A stretch of DNA of 64,000 nt from Streptomyces sp. Ag109_O5-1 (GCF_003814875.1 NZ_RKQF01000001.1:6944001-7008000), one strand, 5' to 3'. Positions 34,566 to 43,596 are shown, numbered from the stretch's first letter. Made by a program: numbers and translations. The notes: generated by a model not told the origin, from the sequence alone.

Positions 34566-35890
34566 CGGGTGCCTCCCGTCCGTGGCGTGACCGGGGCGGC
34601 GACCAGGTTCTGGATGTAGGAGTCGAACCAGCGGCCGTTGCCGAGGGTGTTGGTGAAGAGCCGTACGTAGGGAGCGAGCAGTCGGACGCTGCGGTCGAGG
34701 CTCGCCTGGTTGCGTTCGAGCATCGTCACGAAGGTGTCGAGGTTCTTCAGTGCGGGCCCGATCTCCTTGCTGTTGTCGTCGACCAGGCCGGACAGCTCGA
34801 TGCCGAGCAGCGCGGAGCTCTTGAGCAGCTTGTGGATCGCCGCGCGCCGCTCGTCGATCTCCTTGAACAGGGCGTCACCGTCCTTCACCAGCGCGGAGAA
34901 GTCCTTCGTGTGACCGGCCAGCACCTTGGTGACTCCGTTCGCATGGTCGAGGAGCCCGCGCAGCGCCTTGTCACGGGCGGCGACGGTCCGGGAGATCCGC
35001 GACAGCCCCTTGACCGACGCCCGCACCTCCTCGGGGGAGTCCTGGAAGGTGACGGAGATCGTGTCCAGTGCCTTCGCGAGCCGGTCCGTGTCGACCTCCT
35101 CGGTGGTGGTCGTCAGGTCGCTGAAGGCCTGGACGACGTCGTACGCCGACACGGTCCGCCGGAGCGGGATCTCGCGGCCCGGCTTCAACTGGCCGGGCCC
35201 CTTCGGGTACAGGGCCAGGTACTTCGCGCCGAGGATCGTCTTGACACGGATCGAGGCACCCGTGTCGGTACCGAACGCCGGATGGCCCTTCACCTTGAAG
35301 GTCACCTTGACGTGGTCGCCGTCCAGGTCGACGCCCTCGACCTTGCCGACCTTGACCCCGGCGATCCGCACCTCGTCGCCCGGCTTGAGCCCGCCGGCCT
35401 CGGAGAAGGCCGCGCTGTAGGTGTCGCCGCCGCCGATCAGCGGCAGGCTGTCGGCGTTGAAGGCGGCAAACGTGAGCAGCGCGAGGACGGTGAGGCCGAC
35501 GGCGCCGACGACGACCGGATTGCGCTCGCGAAAGGGCTTCAGGCGTGGCCGCTTGAGCCGGATCCTGGGCAGCTTCGGCGGCAGGACGCGTACCTTCACG
35601 AGGGGTTCGGGGCGGGGTTTGCGTTTCGGCAGCAGTCTGGGGAGTTTCGGCAGCTTCGGCGGGAGGACGCGTACTTTCACCAGGGGTTCGGGGCGGGGTT
35701 TGCGTTTGGGCAGCAGTCTGGGGAGTTTCGGCAGCTTCGGCGGGAGGACGCGTACTTTCACCAGGGGTTCGGGGCGGGGTTTGCGTTTGGGCAGCAGCCT
35801 GGGGAGTTTCGGCAGCTTCGGCGGGAGGACGCGTACCTTCACCAGCGGCTCGGGGCGGCGGATATTGCGCCGCCTGATGCGCATGCTCAT
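34562..35890 (-). CDS. mceC: Mce family protein MceC with repeated basic N-terminal tail
   Basis: The 442-residue protein is normal from about residue 120 on: a membrane helix (VVVGAVGLTVLALLTFAAF) and an MCE domain with LKPGDEVRIAGVKVGKVEGV and ILGAKYLALYP. A helical region and a family-typical C-terminus (NGRWFDSYIQNLV) follow. Before the helix lies a very unusual 110-residue cytosolic tail of tandem 27-residue Lys/Arg/Pro/Leu units (core PEPLVKVRVLPPKLPKLPRL). Known MceC proteins have only short N-termini. ATGA overlap with mceB fixes the start, so the tail is part of the translated protein. It could bind the ATPase, nucleic acid or lipid head groups; no function is known. Confidence 0.9.
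   Translation of the reverse strand: MSMRIRRRNIRRPEPLVKVRVLPPKLPKLPRLLPKRKPRPEPLVKVRVLPPKLPKLPRLLPKRKPRPEPLVKVRVLPPKLPKLPRLLPKRKPRPEPLVKVRVLPPKLPRIRLKRPRLKPFRERNPVVVGAVGLTVLALLTFAAFNADSLPLIGGGDTYSAAFSEAGGLKPGDEVRIAGVKVGKVEGVDLDGDHVKVTFKVKGHPAFGTDTGASIRVKTILGAKYLALYPKGPGQLKPGREIPLRRTVSAYDVVQAFSDLTTTTEEVDTDRLAKALDTISVTFQDSPEEVRASVKGLSRISRTVAARDKALRGLLDHANGVTKVLAGHTKDFSALVKDGDALFKEIDERRAAIHKLLKSSALLGIELSGLVDDNSKEIGPALKNLDTFVTMLERNQASLDRSVRLLAPYVRLFTNTLGNGRWFDSYIQNLVAAPVTPRTGGTR
35555..35857 (-). repeat. 81-bp tandem coding repeat in mceC
   Basis: Three full 81-bp units and a partial fourth, nearly identical at DNA level, encode the 27-residue basic/proline-rich units of the MceC N-terminal tail. 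The high DNA identity, including wobble positions, points to recent amplification; copy number may vary between strains. Confidence 0.92.
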
Positions 35891-36927
35891 CCGCCACACC
35901 TCGCCTGCGCCACGTGCAGCTCCGGGCTGATCACCTGCTTGGTCTTCGGCAGCACGATCCGGCCGTCGAAGTCGCAGAGGTAGAAGTTGAACCACGAGCC
36001 GTACGAGGCGGTCCCCGTCAGCTTCTCGAGCTTGTTCGGCAGCCGCTTCAGGACGCCCTCCACGGTGTTCTCGTTCTTGTTCAGCGTTCCGGTGAGATCG
36101 CCGAGCCCGGCGATGTCGTCCTTCAGCGGTGGACGCGCGTCCTTGAGCAGCTCCGACGTGACGTCCGTGAGGTCGCCGATGCTCACCAGCGACTCCCCGA
36201 TGGGCCCGCGGTCGGCGGCCAGCCCCGAGACCACCCGGCGCAGCTGCGTGAGCAGCCCGGAGAAGCGGGAGCCGCGCTTGTCGAGCGTCTCCAGGACGGT
36301 GTTGAGGTTGTCGATCACCGATCCGATCAGCTTGTCGCGGTCGGCGAGGGTGCTGGTGAGCGAGGCGGTGTGCGCGAGCAGGCTGTTCACCGTGCCGCCC
36401 TCGCCCTGCAGGGTCTGGACGATCTCGGTGGCGAGCTGGTTGACGTCGCTCGGGCTGAGCGCGGCGAACAGCGGCTTGAAGCCGTTCAGCAGCGCGTTGA
36501 GGTCCAGCGCCGGCTGGGTCCGGGACAGCGGGATCGTGCCGCCCGGCCGCAGCCGGGCGGTGACGTCACCCGTGCCCTCGGTGAGCGCGATGTACCGCTG
36601 CCCGACCAGGTTGCGGTAGCGGACGACCGCGTGGGTCCCGGCGAGCAGCGGCCGGTCCGCGCTGACGGTGAACGTGACCTCCGCCAGGGTCCGGTCCTTG
36701 ATCCGGATGCCGTCGACCTCTCCCACCCGCACTCCGGCCACCCGGATGTCGTCGCCGGTCTCCAGCCCGGTGACGTCGGTGAACACCGCGTGATAGGTGT
36801 CCTCGGGGGTGAAGGAGACGTTGACGATGGTGGCGGCGAGCAGCGCCGTCGCCGCGATCGTGACCAGCGCGAAGAGGCTGAACTTGACCAGCGGGGCGGC
36901 GGTCTGCCGGGCTCCTGACCTGCTCAT
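35887..36927 (-). CDS. mceB: Mce family protein MceB
   Basis: The 346-residue protein has an N-terminal helix (about 12-35) and an MCE domain with LETGDDIRVAGVRVGEVDGI and NLVGQRYIALTEG. A helical stretch runs from about 130 to 310, and the terminus includes ASYGSWFNFYLCDFDGRIVL, a pattern typical of MceB. Both ends overlap neighbours as ATGA. It is a subunit of the predicted Mce channel. Confidence 0.92.
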   Translation of the reverse strand: MSRSGARQTAAPLVKFSLFALVTIAATALLAATIVNVSFTPEDTYHAVFTDVTGLETGDDIRVAGVRVGEVDGIRIKDRTLAEVTFTVSADRPLLAGTHAVVRYRNLVGQRYIALTEGTGDVTARLRPGGTIPLSRTQPALDLNALLNGFKPLFAALSPSDVNQLATEIVQTLQGEGGTVNSLLAHTASLTSTLADRDKLIGSVIDNLNTVLETLDKRGSRFSGLLTQLRRVVSGLAADRGPIGESLVSIGDLTDVTSELLKDARPPLKDDIAGLGDLTGTLNKNENTVEGVLKRLPNKLEKLTGTASYGSWFNFYLCDFDGRIVLPKTKQVISPELHVAQARCGG

Positions 36928-38180
36928 GCGACACTCACCGCCGTTCCGCGCGCGAGCGGCCCGAACAGCAGGGTCGCCACGGGCGGCACCTGGTCCGCGG
37001 GGACGCCCATGACGGGGGCCACGAGCGAGCCGACGGCCCGCTGCTCGGCCCGGGTGGCGGACACGTCGACACCTCCGGGGAGTGCGCCGCCGGAACCTCC
37101 GGCCGACGTACCGTCGTCGAGGTGGGGCTTCGGCCCGGGCACCTGCGGATGCGGCAGGCCGCGGCAGTTCGGGCCGGACCGTTCGCCGTACACCGGCTCC
37201 TCACCGGGCCGGTACGCCCCCTGCGGCCGGACGACCTCGAGGGTGATCCGCATCTCGCCGCCCCGGAACGCGTCCTCCGACGCCTTCTCCTGCCGGACCA
37301 GGCCCTGGAACAGACAGGGGTACTCGGGGGAGTAGCGGGCGAACAGCTCCAGCGTGGGGCGGGCGACCCGGCCCAGGGTGATCAGCCGGTCGCCGTTCTC
37401 GGACAGGAAGTCGTTCGCCGTGCCCGCCACGGAGGCGGTCGCGCGCAGAGCCGAGGCCAACCGGTCCCTCTTCTCGACGATCGTTCGGCTGGTGGTGACC
37501 GTGTTGCGCAGGATCCGCATCAGGTCGGGTGCGGCGTCGCCGTACACCTCGGCGACGTCCGCGAACCGTGTGATGTCCTCCTCGAGGGAGGGCAGGTGCG
37601 GGTTGAGGCGGCGCAGATAGCCCTCGACCCGTGTGAGGTTGTCGCCGATCCGGTCGCCGCGGCCCTCCAGAGCGGTGGCGAACGCCGAGAGCGTGGCGTT
37701 GAGTTCGCCCGGCCGGACCGTCCGCAGCAGCGGCAGCAGGTCGTTCATCAGCTGCTGTACCTCGATGCCGACCGTGGTGCGGTCCTGCGTGATGACGTCC
37801 CCGGCGCGGATGGGCCGGGCCGCCGACCCGGCGGGCGGCACGAGATCGACGTACTTCTCGCCGAAGAGTGTCTTGGGCAGCAACCGCGCGTGTACGTCCG
37901 AGGGGATGTACGGGACGTACTCAGGCTTGAGCGCGATGTCGAGCGTGGCCTTCGTCCCGTCCGCGTGCGTTGCCCGAACCTCGCCGACCAGCAGCCCGCG
38001 CAGCTTGACGTCGGCGCGCGGCTCGAGCTGGTTGCCGAGCGTGTCGGCCTGCAGCGTGATGCGCACGACCGGCGTGAACGCCTGCTCGTAGACGGCCACG
38101 GCGAGCGACAGCAGCAGCGCGAGCACGGCGATGAACGCGACGCCGTACAACCTGAGTCTCAGTGCTCTCACCGGCCTCAC
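36924..38180 (-). CDS. mceA: Mce family protein MceA
   Basis: The 418-residue protein starts at a GTG that overlaps the upstream permease stop as GTGA; another GTG three codons later is possible. It has an N-terminal helix, then an MCE domain with PRADVKLRGLLVGEVRATHA and TLFGEKYVDLVPP. A long alpha-helical part follows, and the tail has NCRGLPHPQVPGPKP and a Gly/Pro-rich end. MceA leads the six MCE subunits and in mycobacteria contributes to substrate binding at the tip of the tube. Confidence 0.92.
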   Translation of the reverse strand: MRPVRALRLRLYGVAFIAVLALLLSLAVAVYEQAFTPVVRITLQADTLGNQLEPRADVKLRGLLVGEVRATHADGTKATLDIALKPEYVPYIPSDVHARLLPKTLFGEKYVDLVPPAGSAARPIRAGDVITQDRTTVGIEVQQLMNDLLPLLRTVRPGELNATLSAFATALEGRGDRIGDNLTRVEGYLRRLNPHLPSLEEDITRFADVAEVYGDAAPDLMRILRNTVTTSRTIVEKRDRLASALRATASVAGTANDFLSENGDRLITLGRVARPTLELFARYSPEYPCLFQGLVRQEKASEDAFRGGEMRITLEVVRPQGAYRPGEEPVYGERSGPNCRGLPHPQVPGPKPHLDDGTSAGGSGGALPGGVDVSATRAEQRAVGSLVAPVMGVPADQVPPVATLLFGPLARGTAVSVA

Positions 38181-38992
38181 CCCGCGATTCGTACGGTTGT
38201 GGTGGCGCCCCAGATCGCGAGGCTCAGGAAGAAGTCCAGGACGTTGATGGCGACGATCGAGGTCCGCACCGCACGGCCGACCGCGACGCCGACGCCCGCC
38301 GGGCCGCCGCTCGCGTGGTAGCCGTAGTAGCAGTGCACCAGGATGATCAGGACGGCGAAGACGATCACCTTGCCGAACGACCAGAAGACGTCGACCGGTG
38401 GCAGGTACTGGTGGAAGTAGTGGTCGTACGTGCCCGTCGACTGCCCGTAGTAACCGGTCGTGATGGTGCGGGCGGCGAGGTACGAGGACAAGAGCCCGAT
38501 CACGTACAGCGGGATCACCGCGACGAAGCCGGCGATCATCCGCGTCGTCACCAGGAACGGCAGCGACGGGACGCCCATCACCTCCAGCGCGTCGGTCTCC
38601 TCGCTGATCCGCATCGCACCGAGCTGCGCGGTGAACCCGGCGCCGACTGTCGCGGACAGGGCGAGTCCGGCCACCAGCGGGGCGATCTCCCGGGTGTTGA
38701 AGTACGCCGACAGGAACGCGACGAAGTTGGAGGTGCCGAGCTGGTTGAGGGCCGCGTAGCCCTGGAGGCCGACCTCGGTACCGGTGAAGAAGGAGAGGAA
38801 GGCGATCACGCCGACCGTGCCGCCGACGACGGCGAGGGCGCCTCGGCCGAAGCTCACCTCGGCGAGCAGCCGCAGGATCTCCTTCTTGTAGCGGCGCACG
38901 GTGCGGCCCGTCCAGGCCAGTGAGCGCCCGTAGAAGGAGAGCTGGGATCCGAGCTCTTCGAGAGCGTCCAGTGGACGGCTGAGAAGTCGCAT
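38177..38992 (-). CDS. yrbEB: MlaE/YrbE-type ABC permease B
   Basis: The 271-residue MlaE-family permease has about five membrane helices. The conserved region includes GAGFTAQLGAMRISEETDAL and EVMGVPSLPFLVTTR, the E-x-D-A-L cytosolic coupling helix that contacts the ATPase. It is the second of the two YrbE permeases, which form the membrane heterodimer of the Mce importer. It starts 3 bp after the first permease gene and its stop overlaps mceA. Confidence 0.93.
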   Translation of the reverse strand: MRLLSRPLDALEELGSQLSFYGRSLAWTGRTVRRYKKEILRLLAEVSFGRGALAVVGGTVGVIAFLSFFTGTEVGLQGYAALNQLGTSNFVAFLSAYFNTREIAPLVAGLALSATVGAGFTAQLGAMRISEETDALEVMGVPSLPFLVTTRMIAGFVAVIPLYVIGLLSSYLAARTITTGYYGQSTGTYDHYFHQYLPPVDVFWSFGKVIVFAVLIILVHCYYGYHASGGPAGVGVAVGRAVRTSIVAINVLDFFLSLAIWGATTTVRIAG

Positions 38993-38995
38993 GGG

Positions 38996-39766
38996 CTAAC
39001 CCCTCTGCGGGACGACCTGGAAGTACACCGCGGTCATCACGAAGTTGGTCACGAACAGCAACATGAAGGTGATCACGACCGACTGGTTGACCGCGTCGCC
39101 CACGCCCTTCGGCCCGCCCTGCGCGGTCAGCCCCTTGTAGGAGGCGACGATCGCGGCGATCGCCCCGAACACCAGCGCCTTCAGCTCGGCCGCCCACAGG
39201 TCGTCCAGCTGGGCGAGGGTGGTGAAGGAGGCCAGGTAGGCGCCGGGCGTGCCGTTCTGCAGGATGACGTTGAAGAAGTAGCCGCCCGCGACGCCGACGA
39301 CCGACACCAGACCGTTGAGCAGCACGGCCACCACCATCGAGGCCAGCACGCGCGGCACCACCAGCCGGTGGATCGGGTCGATGCCGAGCACCTGCATCGC
39401 GTCGATCTCGTCCCGGATCTTGCGCGCCCCGAGGTCCGCGCAGATCGCCGTGCCTCCCGCGCCCGCGATCAGCAGGGCCGTGACGATCGGCGAGGCCTCG
39501 CGCAGCACCGCGAGCACGGACGCGGCCCCGGAGAAGGACTGGGCGCCGAGCTGCCGGGTCAGGCTGCCGATCTGGAGCGCGATGACCGCGCCGAAGGGGA
39601 TGGACACGAGGGCGGTGGGCAGGATCGTGACACTCGCGACGAACCACGCCTGCTGGATGAACTCCCTTGCCTGGAAAGGCCGTCGGGGCAGGGTCCGGAC
39701 GACGTCCAGGGCCATCGCGAACAGGTTGCCAGAGTGCCGTAGCGCACCGGTGGGGGACAGGCTCAT
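38996..39766 (-). CDS. yrbEA: MlaE/YrbE-type ABC permease A
   Basis: The 256-residue MlaE-family permease has about five membrane helices. The coupling region is GAGGTAICADLGARKIRDEI followed by DAMQVLGIDPIHRLVVPR, the counterpart of the E-x-D-A-x motif. The start overlaps the ATPase gene stop as ATGA. Together with the second permease and the ATPase it forms the motor of the Mce lipid importer. Confidence 0.93.
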   Translation of the reverse strand: MSLSPTGALRHSGNLFAMALDVVRTLPRRPFQAREFIQQAWFVASVTILPTALVSIPFGAVIALQIGSLTRQLGAQSFSGAASVLAVLREASPIVTALLIAGAGGTAICADLGARKIRDEIDAMQVLGIDPIHRLVVPRVLASMVVAVLLNGLVSVVGVAGGYFFNVILQNGTPGAYLASFTTLAQLDDLWAAELKALVFGAIAAIVASYKGLTAQGGPKGVGDAVNQSVVITFMLLFVTNFVMTAVYFQVVPQRG

Positions 39767-40701
39767 GCGTCGGCCACCTCCTTCCGCTGCAGCTCGGCCT
39801 CCCGTGCCGCGATCGCCTCCCAGCGGGGCGGTCGGGTGATGCCGGGGCCCGGCAGCAGGCGGGGGGTCAGGGGCCTGCTGCCGGGAGTCCCGGTGGGTTC
39901 CCGGATCTGGGCGAGTTCCTGTTCGACCTGGGCCGCGTCCTTCTCCTCCGCCATGCCGATCGGCCCCTGCATCCGGCCGTTCAGGAACTGGCGGACGACC
40001 GGCTCGTCGCTGGTCAGCAGCTGTTCACGAGGCCCGAACATCACCAGCTCGCGCCGGAACAGCAGCCCGATGTTGTCGGGGACCTGGCGGGCGGAGGCGA
40101 TGTCGTGGGTGACGATGAGGAAGGTCGCGTCGATCTGCGCGTTGAGGTCGACGATGAGCTGGTTGAGGTAGGCCACGCGCACCGGGTCGAGGCCGGAGTC
40201 CGGCTCGTCGAAGAGGATGATCTCCGGGTCCAGGACCAGCGCCCGGGCAAGCCCGGCGCGTTTGCGCATACCGCCGGAGATCTCGCCGGGCAGCTTGGCC
40301 TCGGCGCCGAGCAGCCCGACCATGTCCATCTTCTCGAGCACGATCCGCCGGATCTCGCTCTCCGACCTGCGGGTGTGCTCGCGCAGGGGGAAGGCGATGT
40401 TGTCGTACAGGTTCATCGAGCCGAACAGCGCGCCGTCCTGGAACAGCACGCCGAACAACTTCCGCACCTCGTACAGATCGTGCTCACGCAGCTTGGTGAT
40501 GTCCCGCCCGGCCACCGTGACCGAGCCGCGGTCCGGCTTGAGCAGGCCGACGAGCGTCTTGAGGAACACCGACTTGCCCGTCCCGGAGGGGCCGAGCATG
40601 ACCGAGACCTCCCCGGCGGGCAGCGTCAGTGACACGTCCTGCCAGATGACCTGGTGACCGAAGGACTTGGTCAGCCCTTCCACACAGATCTCGACACCCA
40701 T
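39763..40701 (-). CDS. mkl: Mce/Mla-type ABC transporter ATPase (Mkl-like)
   Basis: The 312-residue ATPase shows Walker A GPSGTGKS, Q-loop (VLFQDGALFGSMN), signature SGGMRKRAGLARAL, Walker B IILFDEPDSGLDP, and an H-loop (VTHDI). It has the family C-terminal extension with PVVRQFLNGRMQGPI and a Pro/Arg-rich tail. It energises lipid import by the Mce channel. Many actinobacteria encode this ATPase away from the mce operon; here it is the first gene of the operon. The GTG or ATG start in the upstream 120-bp gap sits at the operon promoter region. Confidence 0.93.
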   Translation of the reverse strand: MGVEICVEGLTKSFGHQVIWQDVSLTLPAGEVSVMLGPSGTGKSVFLKTLVGLLKPDRGSVTVAGRDITKLREHDLYEVRKLFGVLFQDGALFGSMNLYDNIAFPLREHTRRSESEIRRIVLEKMDMVGLLGAEAKLPGEISGGMRKRAGLARALVLDPEIILFDEPDSGLDPVRVAYLNQLIVDLNAQIDATFLIVTHDIASARQVPDNIGLLFRRELVMFGPREQLLTSDEPVVRQFLNGRMQGPIGMAEEKDAAQVEQELAQIREPTGTPGSRPLTPRLLPGPGITRPPRWEAIAAREAELQRKEVADA

Positions 40702-40820
40702 CCGGTCCCGCCCTTCGCCCGTGCCCTCGCCCGTGAGTAGCTCCGACGACTGCTCTACGGGGAGGGGCGGGGCGTCCGTCGCGGCGGACCCGGATTTTTT
40801 TTCGGACGGGTTCGCGGGCC

Positions 40821-41834
40821 CTACGGCAGCTTCACGCGAGGCGTACTCGGGGTGGGTACGGAGAGCGGGGCGGACGGTACGGCGTCAGGGGCCGGGACCG
40901 GCGGGACCGACGGCGGCGCGGGGACGGCCGACACAACCGGCAGGTCCGGAACCCGCGGCACCGCCGGAGCCGACAGGCTCGGAAGCGAGGCAGGCAGGAC
41001 GGCCGGCAGGGGTGGCACGGACATCTTCGCCGACGACCCGCCGGCAGTGGACGCGGCCGGCTGGTGCGCGCGGCCCGTCGGCTTGCGTGCGGCTTCGGGC
41101 GTCCCCGGGACCCCCGCCCGGGCCGTGCTGTCCGACCGGATCGCCCCGGCACCGGTGGACACCGCCGGCCGGGGCGCCGGGCCCTTCCCGCCGCCGTCCA
41201 GCGCGTACGGCAGCGCGAAGCCCGTCACCACCAGCGTCGCCGCCGTCGAGGCCACGGCCACCGTGTGCGCCTTGCCGCCCGCGCGCGGCCGGCCGCGTCC
41301 CAGCAGGAACAGCACGAGCCCGAGCGTCCCGGCCAGCGAGGCGCGCAGCGTTCGCCGGGCGCGGGCCAGCAGGGACTCGACGGTCCGGTAGCTCAGCCCC
41401 ATGCGCATGGCGACCTGGCCGACGTCCAGGTCCTCCGACTTCAGCCGCAGCGCCTCCGCCTGCCGGGCGGGCAGCTCACCGCTGCGCACGGCGAGCCACT
41501 TCGCCTCGGCCCGGTCGCACACCGCCTCCTCGACGGGAACCGGGCCCGGCGCGACGAGTGTGCGGCGGCTGCCCACCTCGGCCTCGCGGTTGACCTGCCG
41601 GTGCCGGTCGACGCACAGCCGCATCGTCACCGTCGTCAGCCAGGCGCCGAGCCGCTCGTCGTCGAGGTCCGGGCGTTCCGCGGCCCGCAGCATCGCCTCG
41701 TGAACGGCGTCCTCGGCGTCCTCCCGGCTCATGGATCGCCGCCGGGCCACCTTGAGCAGCTGCTCGCGATGGCTCCACATGCGCTGCCAACGCTCGTCGT
41801 CGGCCGCTGTGTCCGCAGGCATGTCCGTCGCCAT
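40821..41834 (-). CDS. ECF-like sigma factor with transmembrane and proline-rich C-terminal extension
   Basis: The first about 170 residues are a sigma-70 region 2 and region 4 pair: SREDAEDAVHEAMLRAAERP, LGAWLTTVTMRLCVDRHR, and LDVGQVAMRMGLSYRTVESL with LARARRTLR as the DNA-recognition helix. After it come two hydrophobic segments (about 182-195 and 208-230) and a roughly 110-residue Pro/Ser/Val/Ala-rich tail predicted outside the membrane. Normal ECF sigmas are about 170-200 residues, so this is a membrane-tethered form of 337 residues. The ATG has an AAGGGG site. It lies between a transglycosylase gene and the mce operon, all on one strand, and could couple an envelope signal to mce transcription. 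Confidence 0.82.
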   Translation of the reverse strand: MATDMPADTAADDERWQRMWSHREQLLKVARRRSMSREDAEDAVHEAMLRAAERPDLDDERLGAWLTTVTMRLCVDRHRQVNREAEVGSRRTLVAPGPVPVEEAVCDRAEAKWLAVRSGELPARQAEALRLKSEDLDVGQVAMRMGLSYRTVESLLARARRTLRASLAGTLGLVLFLLGRGRPRAGGKAHTVAVASTAATLVVTGFALPYALDGGGKGPAPRPAVSTGAGAIRSDSTARAGVPGTPEAARKPTGRAHQPAASTAGGSSAKMSVPPLPAVLPASLPSLSAPAVPRVPDLPVVSAVPAPPSVPPVPAPDAVPSAPLSVPTPSTPRVKLP

Positions 41835-41887
41835 GAGGGCCCCTTCGCACTCACCCGCCGGTCCTGTGCTTCCGGCGGGGGGCGACA

Positions 41888-42964
41888 TTACCGCCGGGTA
41901 GTGGCATTTGTGGAGGGGGAGACGTCCATCGTGTTCCCGCCGTTGCCGGTGGTCAGCGGTCCCGCGTCGGGCAGCACACCGAAGTCGGGCAATGTGAGGG
42001 TCGGTTCGGGGACGGGAACCAGCGGCGGCCCGGACTCCTTCGGGACGCCGGCCTTGGGGGACGGGCTGGGGGAGGGCAAGGTGGGCGGGGGCGACGGCGT
42101 GTGCGAAGGACCAGGGCCCGGCTCCCGGTCGTCTGACGGCTTCGGCCTCTTCGGGCTGGCGGGCTTCGGCCGGTCCGACCGGGAACCGTCGGACGCGTCC
42201 GGCACCACGCGGTGTCCGGTCAGGTAGTACGCGTACCACGCCTTGACGGTGCGCAGATAGGCGTCGGAGTGGTTGTAGCCCAGGATCGCCCGGTCCAGGT
42301 CGGCGGGGTTCGACAGGTCCCGGCCGCCCGCGCACAGGTAGCGGCCGGCGGCGAGCGCCGCATCGTAGACGTTGTTCGGGTCCGCGCGTCCGTCGCCGTT
42401 GCCGTCCGCTCCCCAGCGGGCCCAGGTGGACGGGATGAACTGCATCGGGCCGACCGCGCGGTCGTACACCGTGTCCCCGTCGTACGCACCGCCGTCGGTG
42501 TCCGCCACGACGGCGAAGGCGCCGCCGGTCAGCCGCGGGCCGAGGATGGGCGTCACGGTCGTCCCGTCCCGGGTCACCCGGCCGCCCCGTGCCTGCCCGG
42601 ACTCCACCTGTCCGATCGCGGCCGGCAGCTGCCAGCGCAGCCGGCAGCGTGGCGCGCTGCGCGCCAGCTCCTCCTCGGCACGCCGGTACGCGGCGAACAC
42701 GCTCGCGGGCAGGGCGCCGCCGCCCGACACTCCGTGTGCCGAGCCCTTCTTCCGCGTCCGCAGCGGGGGAAGGCCGGTGCGGTACGGGGCGTCGCCGGAC
42801 ACGCTGAGGCCGTGCTCGGCGGGTGCCGCCCTACGCGCGGGCTCCACGGCCTCGGCCGAGACCGCCCTCGGCGCCTGCGACGCGGTCAGCACGGCCATCG
42901 CCGCTGCCGCGATCGCCGTACCCCTGGCACCCCTCAGTGCCCCCTTGAGTGCACGCGCTGTCAC
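41888..42964 (-). CDS. secreted lytic transglycosylase
   Basis: The 358-residue exported protein has a signal peptide ending near SAEA. The SLT/MltB-type catalytic domain (about 85-250) contains LPAAIGQVESGQARGG with the catalytic Glu, VGPMQFIPSTWARWGADGNG and DPNNVYDAALAAGRYLCAGG. The C-terminal third is a Pro/Ser-rich, low-complexity tail. The enzyme cleaves peptidoglycan glycan strands. The GTG at 42964 has a GGAGGGG ribosome site. It lies 53 bp upstream of the membrane-tethered sigma gene on the same strand. A partial copy of its 3' end occurs at about 44571..44660. Confidence 0.87.
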   Translation of the reverse strand: MTARALKGALRGARGTAIAAAAMAVLTASQAPRAVSAEAVEPARRAAPAEHGLSVSGDAPYRTGLPPLRTRKKGSAHGVSGGGALPASVFAAYRRAEEELARSAPRCRLRWQLPAAIGQVESGQARGGRVTRDGTTVTPILGPRLTGGAFAVVADTDGGAYDGDTVYDRAVGPMQFIPSTWARWGADGNGDGRADPNNVYDAALAAGRYLCAGGRDLSNPADLDRAILGYNHSDAYLRTVKAWYAYYLTGHRVVPDASDGSRSDRPKPASPKRPKPSDDREPGPGPSHTPSPPPTLPSPSPSPKAGVPKESGPPLVPVPEPTLTLPDFGVLPDAGPLTTGNGGNTMDVSPSTNATTRR

Positions 42965-43280
42965 TGTGCAGTCCCCTCCGTGGGTGAATCCGTCGTCTGC
43001 TCTACGCGGCCGGGGAGCAAGTCCGTCGCGCGCATCCGGGGGCAAACGGCTCCACCCCTGCACGATGCCGCCCGCGTACCTCCCCCTGGAGGGCAGGCGG
43101 CCCGACCCACGTCCGGGGGTCACTTTCTTCAGCGCAAGCGGGTTTCAAGTAGCACGGGTGACGGCCCGCCGCCATGAGGTCAACGCATCTGTGTGGTGCT
43201 GATCTTGCGAGCGTTGCAGATCGTCCACGAAGTCCGCCGCACGCGTGAGCATGAAGGGCCCGGCTGCGGGCAGGCGAGGA
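42965..43280. other. intergenic region upstream of the transglycosylase
   Basis: This divergent spacer should contain the promoter of the transglycosylase-sigma-mce gene run. I see no supported gene in it. Confidence 0.4.
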
Positions 43281-43596
43281 ATGTGTGAGGTGGATGAGCT
43301 TGTCGCGCAGGTCCTGCATGCTCTGAACCAGGCGGGATTTGAGGTGGTTGGCGGAGGGGATTGTCAGATGCCCGGTCTCCAGGTCAGTGACACCCCCTGC
43401 CGGGGTACTGGTCGCGTGGGCGACGTCTGACGGATTCAGTGCGCCGGCTGCTGACAAGCCTGGCGGCGGTTCCCGGGACGGCATGCGGTGTGCAGTGCAG
43501 GCTGCCCTCTCCGCCTTGATGACCTCCCTGGGATACCCGGTCATGGGCACGCCCGCCGGAGTCATCGTCCTGGTGAAAGACGGCGATGCCGGCTAG
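43281..43596 (+). pseudogene. small hypothetical protein, frameshifted at a C run
   Basis: The first frame gives CEVDELVAQVLHALNQAGFE and CQMPGLQVSDTP. The next frame, after a C5 run at about 43392-43396, continues with PAGVLVAWATSDGFSAPAAD and AALSALMTSLGYPVMGTPAG. Removing one C yields a coherent protein of about 104 residues resembling small Streptomyces proteins of unknown function. The homopolymer makes a sequencing error a real alternative to a true pseudogene. Confidence 0.5.

Noticed and set aside
35914..36918. Long plus-strand frames antisense to the mce genes
   Set aside because: All lie opposite strongly supported Mce proteins with overlapping starts and stops; they lack ribosome sites and domains.
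40795..40802. Run of eight T after a short hairpin between the sigma gene and the mce ATPase
   Set aside because: It would terminate plus-strand transcription, but no plus-strand gene ends there. It may be promoter sequence; not called.
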